DNA of 42,797 bases. It comes from Clostridia bacterium. Lineage in GTDB: Bacteria > Bacillota > Clostridia > UBA1381. This document shows, piece after piece, positions 27,501 to 34,198 of the stretch. Position numbers and translations under genes: made by a program. Position 1 is the stretch's first letter. The number at the start of each line of letters is the position of its first letter. The DNA lies in the NCBI GenBank assembly GCA_900756545.1, contig CAAEKO010000014.1, positions 1 through 42,797 on the forward strand, given 5' to 3'. The notes under the pieces are model-generated. The model was not told where the DNA came from, searched no databases, and was given only the letters and a program-made list of their open reading frames with translations.

Positions 27501-29325
27501 GTTTACACTCTCAGAATCAGCACTGTACAAGAACGGCCTTTTACAGCAAAATGCCAGATATCCCAACGAAGGATGGCTGACGTCGGGGCAGATTATAACG
27601 CAGGACCCGAAAACCTATGACCGGCCAGGCAACGCATATGGACAGTTCGCATATACGGATACCCGGCCGGAGGGATGGCTGGAATTTGAAAAGGCAAGAA
27701 TTTGGAGTCATTTTGATGTGATGTACGGCGGGCATGATATCCAACTTGGCAGTATTGATCCGACCCTAAAAAGCATTTCTGTGGCGGGGAAATTTTATGC
27801 TGCGCCTACAAAACCATTTGATTATTATTATTTCAATGTGTTGGAGGAGCTGGACGCACCGGGAGAATATTATCTGGATAAGGATAACGCACGGCTGTAT
27901 TATTATCCTGATGCAGATATTGAAAGCGCCCGGCTTGTTGTAAGCAGCTTGGCAGACAGCGCTATACTTGTTGAGGAGGCAGAAAATATTACGCTTGATG
28001 GCTTACGGATAGAAGGGGTAAGAGGTACAGGTATTAAGATAAAGAACAGCCGGAATATAATCTTGCAGAATGTAACTGTATCCGGAACGGGAATGGCCGG
28101 CGTAGATATTGACGGCGGAATGGACAATGGGCTTTTAGGATGTGAAATATCCAACAATGGAGGCGATGCAGTAAAGCTTCGCGGGGGAGATTGGTTTACG
28201 CTTTCGCCGGCGGGCCATTATGTTTGCGACAGCTATCTGCACAATTTCTCACAGCGCAAAAAGTCATATACCGCTGGTGTTACAGTAGCCGGCGCGGGTT
28301 TTACAATACAGAATAATATCATTGCAGATGCGCCCCATACAGGAATATTTATTCGGGGAAATGATGTGACGATAAAAAATAATATACTGAGAGACCTTGT
28401 GCAGGATGCCAGAGATATGGGCGCGATTTACAGCGTGGATTCCTATGGCTGGCGCGGAACACAGATATATAACAACCATTTTGAAAATATCCGTAATCTC
28501 AAGGAAGACGCGCCCATAGGCAGTGTAAAATGTATCTATTTAGATAATTTTACCAGTGGGTATTCTATCCACCATAATCTATTTCTGGATTCAGATCATG
28601 GCATACATCTCGGTGGTGGCAGAGAGAACAGATTTTATCAAAATATATTATGCAACACAGACTATTCTATCGGCGCGTACAATCTGAAAGATGCAACATT
28701 TACGCAGGCGCCCTTTGCGCAGTGTGATTTAATGCCGGCGCAATGCAATTTATGGAAAATGAAATATCCAGGAATCGAAGAAATTAGAACTGTAAATCCG
28801 GGATATCCCAATCAAACCGAAATTGGTGATAATATTATAATCGGCGCGGAGAAGACAGTCATCACAGATAATGCACACATGATACTGCGAGATAACCATT
28901 TTTTATCCGGAGACGCTGTGGATGAGAATATCAAGGTTAAGGATAAAAAAATATATGAAAGCCTTATCCAGCCAGTGGAGCCCGATTATGCCGTAATTGG
29001 AAGATATGTCAGTGAATGCCGGGAGCGTACTGCGAAGCGGTTATATGCATTTACAGACCGGTGCAGTCTGCTTAGCCCATATCTTTATATCCCGCAGGGA
29101 ACCAGTTGTGTCCTGCATATCATTGGAGAAGATGAAAAAGGGCGATGGGCTATAGATGATGCAGAAATCAGCACATCCAACGAAAATATTATTGCTGTTG
29201 AGGGAAAACGGCTCGCAGCAAAAGGAGACGGCGCTGCAACCATCACAATCTCAGCAGGTGAACAGATAAGCCAGGTACAGGTTATTACAGGGATTTATAG
29301 GCTACATGTAGAAAACGGTATGTAA
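24511..29325 (+). CDS. Giant secreted right-handed beta-helix protein, paralogue of the one at 17670
   Basis: The ATG at 24511 follows GGGAGAG (24498-24504), giving about 1604 residues with a signal peptide. An N-terminal ~365-residue region (about 25-390) is paralogous to the whole front of the protein at 29375. Next come a ~70-residue module (393-467), a LamG-like domain (469-650), a second module (655-725) and a stalk-like stretch (about 726-840). The beta-helix (about 866-1440) begins with the classic IYVSAAADSNGRGT..SPF opening and has ARYPNEGW, EELDAPGEYYLD, GGDWFTL, DMGAIY (D1302), YLDN (D1345-N1346) and GGGREN near 1367. A Big_2-like domain closes the protein. Probably an extracellular glycoside hydrolase or lyase; the substrate is unknown. 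Confidence 0.8.
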   Translation: MKKIFSILCVFCLFTQYWIGYANENISGFESEILDVPKSSVREIDLAGNYNGAVVADIDYDLGETHWDGDCNIPFIFCSGGGEFARVSIYSKDNMLLATRVEDGGITNTPLVARQGRIQAVLDFAQKKVIFRYYGSELKEEGILFYTPFRQGINTEDGLLKIKIGASGNPGIKVRVEVKNILDTLEYSSFRTKYNFETEQRDGLGIYADFINSTGAAEIVNDPQNIENKVLKIPAGATQNIVFLPRDKGFAGQVVIRQKIWIKAASNETSLPAIQEYITGSTQTLGKISVSDSRQMRFDGAAENRRISSDIRDFTQRWIKTECLIDTENAQAALYIDGIPAAYTALEAEAETAPLSIPTADIINKLVYYHGAGDIYIDDLEIVQYSAYTCASNLYTVDAARRRITGIAAHTAEAELTAGITLTNGASGSVKDANGNDVIGEVKTGDYLTITDQTGNFQERYILQVLPDNTIYQQDFEVWEPIHGITGGTLQECPGMRAGNSLKMDCQDKGTLDIYFPGVSGEICIDFDMYFTQNTVQRTMAVLDQEQNLVTKLYFENQETVGGLLGNTSVNYLTTSSDRQWDKYRIIIDTAQKKARIFINFRPLQTEGMALCNDYMGDGILRCIRITSAEGGETWIDNIRITPWIEPEEIQIVSAVYTVDNEFDMVTDIPYGTTTEEFLNEIDCAGKNGIVLDQHGRQKENGEVLVSGDSLWIEGHAYAIGLKSPLLTQQTQDAVYQIYSTATPKEIRNNMPYLSDDGIKKINKQNGKLYILQAELEKIIKIHTLVNSSYASALVGENEYPAIFENGQWYIEAEAVLPNYGYSLAAIAEDIYIVGDTAVQFTEKQKDWIKKQLQSGSMVRDNAAEIYVSAAADSNGRGTFESPFSALQEAVDAAENYRNQGRDAVIYIRGGAYTLCSPVQIRQNSDSTRLVIRNYPGEDVYILGGKAASMQDFTEITDQTVRQRLSENIRDKVKVLDLTALGITDFGEYLPAGWNIPFTLSESALYKNGLLQQNARYPNEGWLTSGQIITQDPKTYDRPGNAYGQFAYTDTRPEGWLEFEKARIWSHFDVMYGGHDIQLGSIDPTLKSISVAGKFYAAPTKPFDYYYFNVLEELDAPGEYYLDKDNARLYYYPDADIESARLVVSSLADSAILVEEAENITLDGLRIEGVRGTGIKIKNSRNIILQNVTVSGTGMAGVDIDGGMDNGLLGCEISNNGGDAVKLRGGDWFTLSPAGHYVCDSYLHNFSQRKKSYTAGVTVAGAGFTIQNNIIADAPHTGIFIRGNDVTIKNNILRDLVQDARDMGAIYSVDSYGWRGTQIYNNHFENIRNLKEDAPIGSVKCIYLDNFTSGYSIHHNLFLDSDHGIHLGGGRENRFYQNILCNTDYSIGAYNLKDATFTQAPFAQCDLMPAQCNLWKMKYPGIEEIRTVNPGYPNQTEIGDNIIIGAEKTVITDNAHMILRDNHFLSGDAVDENIKVKDKKIYESLIQPVEPDYAVIGRYVSECRERTAKRLYAFTDRCSLLSPYLYIPQGTSCVLHIIGEDEKGRWAIDDAEISTSNENIIAVEGKRLAAKGDGAATITISAGEQISQVQVITGIYRLHVENGM

Positions 29326-29334
29326 ATGCCGTTT
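29313..29334 (+). other. Intercistronic mRNA hairpin at the stop of the second beta-helix gene
   Basis: AAACGGTA (29313-29320) and TGCCGTTT (29327-29334) form an 8-bp stem with one G-U pair and enclose the stop codon. No T-run follows, so it is not a convincing terminator. It could stabilise the 3' end of a processed transcript before the two small distal genes. Confidence 0.4.
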
Positions 29335-29374
29335 AAATATTAAAACAAACAAAAATTGAAATGGAGGAAGAAAA

Positions 29375-30871
29375 ATGAAAAAAAAGATTATCCTTTTATG
29401 GGTGCTGACATTGTTGGCGACTATGTTTACATCGGCGTATGCAGTTGAGGAGATGTTTTATGAGGAATACTCTGTTCCCGCAAAAGGCAATGTGGAAAAA
29501 ACATTTGACGGCTATGACTTCACCCAAAATACAGTGGTAGAGATCGACTATGATTTCACAGAAACAGATTGGGCTGCATGGAACGATACTGCCTGCAATA
29601 TTCCATTTATATTAAAAAGCAATCAACAGGAAATCGGCCGGTATAGCATTATGGATAAAAATAAACAACTGCTGGGCGGCCGTGTGGAATTTTTTGATGC
29701 GTCAGGAAAAAAAGACTATCAATTGCATACGTCTGCAGTAGCTAAGAAGGGAAAAATTCAATACCTGGTAGACTTTACAAATAAAGAGATAACTGTTAAA
29801 TATTTTGGCGCGGAGTTTAAGGAGGAAGCGCTGCTGTATCGGTTCCCATTCAGCCGGGACAGCCAGGGAAAAGAGCTTGACGCAAGCATGGGACTGACAT
29901 CTGTACAAATCGGCGCCAGCGGATGCCCAGGCGGTAATATCAAGCTAAAGGTTTTTTCGGTGGCAGATTTTGGGGCCTATCAAATCAGCAGAAGTAAGTA
30001 TAATTTTGAAACTGAAGCGTATCAAACAGGGATTGATACAGAAATTTTAGATTTTAGAACCGCAAATTCTAATGTTAGTATCAAGAACGATCCGGTTAAT
30101 GTAAATAATAAAGCGTTGTTTCTGCCCAAGACAACGCCCTTGCAGCTTACAGTCCTCCCGATTAATCAAGGATATACAGGGAAGCTTTATGTTAAATACC
30201 GGTTTTATATTGCCGGCGATAATGATGTGGCTGCGGCGAATGGGTTTCAATGTTACGAATATAAAACCGGGCAAACTACAGAGGTAACGAATTTACTCGC
30301 GACTAATAATTATGCATTATCTCTGCGAGGCAATGATAAAACGCAGGAGCCGGTTGATATAACAGGAAAGGATATTATGCTGAATCGCTGGAATGATGTT
30401 GTGATCGTATATGATATGGATGCGCATACGGCAAGTCTGTATGCAGATCATATCAAAGCGGCAGGGGATATCCAGATTAGTGACACAATCAGTTTTCTGA
30501 ATCGGTTTAAAATACAGTTTAATGAAAATGACGTCTATATTGATGATTTTGAGATCGGAAATCTTGCAGAAGGTCAGATTATGAGCGCGGTGAACATTCG
30601 CAAAGCAGAAAATAAGTATGCTGCGGATTTTAAACTGGCGGACATTTCTTCGGTAACGTCTAATCGTGTTCTGTTGATATTGGCGGCCTATGACAAAGAC
30701 AACAAATTGCTGGAGAACGGAATATCTATTAAAACAGATGTATTTCCCAATATAAACGAAGAGCTTGTTTTGGAAGATTTATTGCAGGATGCGGCGGTTA
30801 TCCGGGCATTTGTATGGGATATAGACACATTGACTCCAATCATTCCCAGTGAAAAATTGATTGTTGAATAA
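29375..30871 (+). CDS. Secreted protein homologous to the N-terminal region of the second beta-helix protein
   Basis: A good GGAGGAAG ribosome site precedes the ATG. A signal peptide (about 1-23, ending SAYA) is followed by about 370 residues that align in order with residues 25-390 of the preceding gene: the shared phrases are EIDYDF.ET.W, CNIPFI, IGASG.PG and KYNFETE. The region includes a LamG-like part with a YIDDFEIG strand. The C-terminus (about 410-498) is the ~90-residue module also ending the proteins at 9590 and 22371, here with LAAYDKDNKLL and FVWDIDTLTP. There is no catalytic motif and no anchor. It looks like the binding portion of the giant enzyme made as a free protein, probably after a gene duplication. 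Confidence 0.75.
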   Translation: MKKKIILLWVLTLLATMFTSAYAVEEMFYEEYSVPAKGNVEKTFDGYDFTQNTVVEIDYDFTETDWAAWNDTACNIPFILKSNQQEIGRYSIMDKNKQLLGGRVEFFDASGKKDYQLHTSAVAKKGKIQYLVDFTNKEITVKYFGAEFKEEALLYRFPFSRDSQGKELDASMGLTSVQIGASGCPGGNIKLKVFSVADFGAYQISRSKYNFETEAYQTGIDTEILDFRTANSNVSIKNDPVNVNNKALFLPKTTPLQLTVLPINQGYTGKLYVKYRFYIAGDNDVAAANGFQCYEYKTGQTTEVTNLLATNNYALSLRGNDKTQEPVDITGKDIMLNRWNDVVIVYDMDAHTASLYADHIKAAGDIQISDTISFLNRFKIQFNENDVYIDDFEIGNLAEGQIMSAVNIRKAENKYAADFKLADISSVTSNRVLLILAAYDKDNKLLENGISIKTDVFPNINEELVLEDLLQDAAVIRAFVWDIDTLTPIIPSEKLIVE

Positions 30872-30883
30872 GGAAGATTATCT

Positions 30884-31858
30884 ATGAATTTTATTGGTGT
30901 TCGGGATCCCGAAATACGATTTACGGGCCGGTGGAACGTGGGGGAAAAGGAAGCGGTGACTACGGCGCCGGGGGCATATATTGAATTAGCATTTGGAGGC
31001 GAGGAAGTTGTTCTGATGTTCGATACAGAGCTGAACCGTCATCCGTACCCGCATTTGTGGATTATGGTTGACAATGGCGCCGCGCAGGAAACGGCAGTGG
31101 ATAGGTTTATTCGTATCAATGCACCGCCCGGCCGGAAGCATTATATTAAGATAATCTATAAATCTGCTGTTGAAATTCAGCATAGATGGTATGAACCTTT
31201 AGAAGGAAAGATAACGTTTTTGGGGGCACAGGTATCCGCCAAAGCTGAATTGCCGAGAGATGACAGAAAAGTAATTGAATTTTTGGGAGACTCCATAACG
31301 GAGGGCGTGTTGATTGATGAAGCGTGCCGAATACATAAATTCGACCAATGGAATAGGCCATATCAGGATGATGCGGCGGCTACGTATGCGTATTTGACAG
31401 CCCAGAAGCTTGGTCTCAGGCCAATTATATGCGGGTATGGCGCTGTGGGGATTTTGCAGGCGGGATGCGGAAGCGTACCCAAGGCAATTGACATTTATCC
31501 GTTTTGCTATTTTAACATGCCGTTGCCTAAGACAAAAAAGGATTATATCGTTATGAATTATGGCGCAAATGACAGTCAGTATAGTGCAGAGCAATATGCG
31601 TACGAATATAAGAGATTTATTGAATTTGTCCGAAATGAGCACCCAGAAGCTAAAATTATTGTTCTCAGCGCTTTTTGCGGCGCACATGTAAAAGAACTTT
31701 CAGAAATGATCTCTCAATATAATCGGGAGACAAAAGACCATATTTATTTTATAAATGCTGAAGGGTGGATTCCTAAAGAGCCATTACACCCTGACCGCTG
31801 CGGGCACATGATTATAGCAGAGCGTTTGGCGGAAATACTGAAAAGTGAAATCCTATAA
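30884..31858 (+). CDS. SGNH-fold carbohydrate esterase (CE2-like), cytoplasmic
   Basis: An N-terminal beta-sandwich (about residues 1-125, opening with an RFTGRW phrase) is followed by an SGNH hydrolase domain (about 130-320). Block I is FLGDSITEG (catalytic Ser near 136), the GxND block is YGANDSQ (near 226), and the C-terminal block is LHPDRCGH with the catalytic His. The position three before that His is Glu rather than the usual Asp. The two-domain layout matches family CE2, where a Ser-His dyad without a strict Asp is known. There is no signal peptide, so it would de-acetylate imported oligosaccharides in the cytoplasm. It is the last gene of the operon, 12 bases after the previous one, and ends before a strong hairpin. 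Confidence 0.8.
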   Translation: MNFIGVRDPEIRFTGRWNVGEKEAVTTAPGAYIELAFGGEEVVLMFDTELNRHPYPHLWIMVDNGAAQETAVDRFIRINAPPGRKHYIKIIYKSAVEIQHRWYEPLEGKITFLGAQVSAKAELPRDDRKVIEFLGDSITEGVLIDEACRIHKFDQWNRPYQDDAAATYAYLTAQKLGLRPIICGYGAVGILQAGCGSVPKAIDIYPFCYFNMPLPKTKKDYIVMNYGANDSQYSAEQYAYEYKRFIEFVRNEHPEAKIIVLSAFCGAHVKELSEMISQYNRETKDHIYFINAEGWIPKEPLHPDRCGHMIIAERLAEILKSEIL

Positions 31859-31909
31859 CAATAACCGTGTTTTGGCAATCAAATATAAATGTATGTGATG
31901 CTCAAGTAA

Positions 31910-31942
31910 AAAAGGGAATAGGAGTTTATCCTATTCCCTTTT
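31910..31942. terminator. Bidirectional Rho-independent terminator between convergent genes
   Basis: A perfect 14-bp stem (31910-31923 with 31929-31942) has a 5-base loop, with A-runs on the left and T-runs on the right arm, so it can work on both strands. It ends the 26-kb operon. The right arm contains the stop codon of the minus-strand heparinase-like gene, so terminator and coding end overlap. Confidence 0.85.
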
Positions 31943-33613
31943 AGGTGAGATTCTAATATGAAATGTAATCGGATCGACAGATTCAAAATCAACCATATAT
32001 AGGGTGGTTTCAGCCGCGTAATGGTCAAGAAGCTTTTCTGAAGAGAGCATAGGCGTCAGCGATTTATCGAATTCAAGCGTATGACCGTGGATTTTCAAGG
32101 TTTTGCCGTCCCAATCCGGTTTGAACATCGTTACAAATCTTTCGCATACAGTATTTCCTTTTGTATTAAATGCAAAATGGTCATAAAGCTCAAATACGTT
32201 ATCCTTCAGGGACAGTGTGCGTTCCAAGTGCTTTATATTGGGATCGTCATAAGCTTTTGCAATATCCATGCGGAAGCTGCCATTTCCGTGGGAAAGAATT
32301 TTTCCTTGATATTGACAGCCTGCAGCCTGGGCTTTGCCGTTGATCACTGGCAGGCTGTGCCCGAGGGAAGAGTTGCAGAGAAACGTATATCGGGTCTGTG
32401 GATCAAAATAATCACGGCTGTATTCCCCGCAGCCAAAATCACACAAAAGCTGGCCGCAGTCGGCTGCAAGCAGAAAGCTTCCTACGTCGTTATGGTTGTG
32501 AGGTTCGTTGTTATGCCCCGCCTTAGCCGCCAGGGATAGCTTGGAATTGTTACATAAATACCAGCCGGCGCTGGGATAGAAAACCTCGCCTACCTTTTTT
32601 TCACAGCGGACAGCGTTGGGATCTGTCCAGAAGAAATTCCGCAGATAAGCAGGAAACCGGTGGCAATAGTCGTCATAGTCGGCATATTCCATAGGGGGTA
32701 TGCTGATCTCATCTCCGTAAATATCATGGAGCTTTTGTGTCAGGCCGGGCAGAAATCCCCAGCTTTGGTAGCCGTCTGAAAAGCTTACGGTAAAATTTTT
32801 CCGCAGAAAGGCATTCTGCTGGAACAAAGCAATTTTGCGGCAGATGGGCAATTCGAAAAGATTTTCATCGCCGTGGGTAAATTCATACAACAGTTGTGAA
32901 AAATATGTAAAAAATCCGAAACCGTAATCCCAGTAACCAATGCCCTCAACACAGACGCCATCTTCGCCAAAGCCTTTCAAAAACAGTTTTAGCGTGTCGA
33001 TAAGTCTGGCGTGCACCGTATCAAACCGATCCGGCGCAAGATAAATAAATGCGGCGCCCACACTTCCCGCACAGACTGCCGCCCAATTTGCTTCTGCGGT
33101 TTCCCAGCCAAAGCGGCGCCGAAGATAGGGGGTGAAAATACGTTCTTCTACACAATCTGCTATACGCTTATTAACTTTTTCATCAAGCTTATCAGACAGC
33201 AGATAGGATATTTCAGCCAGTGCAAAGCCGGTTTCGGCGGCAAAAAGATCAACGATATTCCTGTCAAAGCAATTCCCTAAATCGGCGGAATGCGCCGGCA
33301 GAACCCAGGTGTATTCATCACAAATAGCCCATATGGCGTCTTCTAAGGCCTCGATGTCCTCACAGCGGCCATAAAGCAGTACCGCCAGGGCAAAGGTTGT
33401 CAGCCGGCCTCTTTTCGCGAAGTATAGGTCTTCGTAACGGCGGCGGTCACCCTCTGTATAAAACAGCTTAAATAAATTGAACGGGACAGGCTCAATCGGT
33501 GTTGCAAGATAATGCCTGCGCGATGTTTCCAGCTGGGCTAAAGCGTTGCTGAAAACAGGAGATGTTAGGACCTGCTGCTTTTTTTCTTCATTTTTTGCTT
33601 CTGGAAATAACAT
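31931..33613 (-). CDS. Heparinase II/III-like protein, cytoplasmic
   Basis: The 560-residue protein has the two-part layout of heparinase II/III-family polysaccharide lyases. An N-terminal alpha-toroid (about 1-300) has repeated helical pairs. A beta-sandwich domain (about 320-560) carries the HNHNDVGSF signature (about 370-378), a GEYSRDYF Tyr segment and SSLGHSLPVINGK. The family cleaves uronate-containing glycans by beta-elimination, or sometimes by hydrolysis. No signal peptide is seen, so an intracellular oligosaccharide substrate is expected. AGGGG precedes the ATG, and a promoter lies 42-70 bases upstream. It converges on the glycan operon and shares its terminator, so a functional link is plausible but not proven. 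The exact PL family cannot be assigned. Confidence 0.82.
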   Translation of the reverse strand: MLFPEAKNEEKKQQVLTSPVFSNALAQLETSRRHYLATPIEPVPFNLFKLFYTEGDRRRYEDLYFAKRGRLTTFALAVLLYGRCEDIEALEDAIWAICDEYTWVLPAHSADLGNCFDRNIVDLFAAETGFALAEISYLLSDKLDEKVNKRIADCVEERIFTPYLRRRFGWETAEANWAAVCAGSVGAAFIYLAPDRFDTVHARLIDTLKLFLKGFGEDGVCVEGIGYWDYGFGFFTYFSQLLYEFTHGDENLFELPICRKIALFQQNAFLRKNFTVSFSDGYQSWGFLPGLTQKLHDIYGDEISIPPMEYADYDDYCHRFPAYLRNFFWTDPNAVRCEKKVGEVFYPSAGWYLCNNSKLSLAAKAGHNNEPHNHNDVGSFLLAADCGQLLCDFGCGEYSRDYFDPQTRYTFLCNSSLGHSLPVINGKAQAAGCQYQGKILSHGNGSFRMDIAKAYDDPNIKHLERTLSLKDNVFELYDHFAFNTKGNTVCERFVTMFKPDWDGKTLKIHGHTLEFDKSLTPMLSSEKLLDHYAAETTLYMVDFESVDPITFHIRISPKRE

Positions 33614-33654
33614 TGGTTCAGCCCCTTTACTTGAATATGGTATTGTTTTTTTAG

Positions 33655-33683
33655 ATAGTATACCAAAAATAATAATTTGTCAA
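33655..33683 (-). promoter_or_regulatory. Promoter of the heparinase-like gene
   Basis: On the minus strand TTGACA (33678-33683) is followed by TACTAT after 17 bases (33655-33660), or by TATACT after 15 bases (33657-33662). It lies upstream of the AGGGG ribosome site and ATG at 33613. Confidence 0.6.
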
Positions 33684-33748
33684 TAAGAAGCCGAGCGAGA
33701 AGCAAAAAGCAATCAGATTCAAAACCTTGATTCAGCAGATTTGACACC

Positions 33749-33775
33749 GCAAAGGCGGCTGCAGGCCGCCCTTGC
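33749..33775. other. GC-rich hairpin in the divergent region
   Basis: GGCGGC (33754-33759) pairs with GCCGCC (33765-33770) across a 5-base loop. The stem extends outward by GCAA/TTGC after one A-C mismatch. No T-run follows on either strand, so termination is unlikely. It is GC-rich against an A/T-rich background. Confidence 0.4.
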
Positions 33776-33965
33776 GTATGTAGATAAAGGATTTTCATTC
33801 TTCTCTATTCATCGTGATATAATATAGTTATTAGTCTCAAAACGTCCCAAATGAACCGAGGCCATATACAATATATTAGGTGTTAAATATTACCCTTTGT
33901 AGTATATTTTTTCAACTGGTGCGCTATTAAAACACTGCAATAGTCTTTGGGTTGGAAATCTATAT

Positions 33966-33984
33966 TTGTTTGATATTCAAACAA
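33966..33984. promoter_or_regulatory. Perfect palindrome, possible operator
   Basis: TTGTTTGA and TCAAACAA are exact inverted repeats separated by TAT. The size and symmetry fit a dimeric repressor site. It is 131 bases upstream of the glycosyltransferase -35, which is far for direct repression, so the call is tentative. Confidence 0.35.
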
Positions 33985-34114
33985 TAATTTGCAGAAGAGC
34001 TGAAAAATGGCCGGATTTTACATAACTTTTATCTATTCGTTATAAAAGAAAAGTATTTTTAGCAGATTTAATATATCTAATGGGCTAAATTTAGTAAATT
34101 TGGCAAAAAAACTA

Positions 34115-34143
34115 TTGCATTTAACAGCGTTGTATGGTATGAT
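34115..34143 (+). promoter_or_regulatory. Promoter of the glycosyltransferase gene
   Basis: TTGCAT (34115-34120), a 17-base spacer and TATGAT (34138-34143) are preceded by a TG dinucleotide one base before the -10. Predicted start near 34150 leaves a leader of about 50 bases with a GAAGGT ribosome site. Confidence 0.65.
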
Positions 34144-34198
34144 AAGACGTAGTGTAAAATTACAAGCAATAAAATAATATAATGAAGGTAGAAAATAA

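Larger units (their letters stand above)
33614..34198. other. 585-bp gene-free divergent region
   Basis: This region separates the minus-strand heparinase-like gene from the plus-strand glycosyltransferase. It holds the heparinase-like gene's promoter (33655-33683), a GC-rich imperfect hairpin (33749-33775), an isolated extended -10 TGATATAAT (33815-33823, plus strand), a perfect 8-3-8 palindrome (33966-33984) and the glycosyltransferase promoter (34115-34143). I see no convincing gene. The A/T-rich part from 33820 to 34110 may be a leader, a small RNA or degenerate sequence. Confidence 0.5.

Noticed and set aside
33565..33798. A 77-codon minus-strand reading frame upstream of, and overlapping, the heparinase-like gene
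   Set aside because: It runs through that gene's promoter and ribosome site and overlaps its first codons. It includes the GC-rich hairpin and has only a weak ribosome site. The product resembles no protein I recognise.
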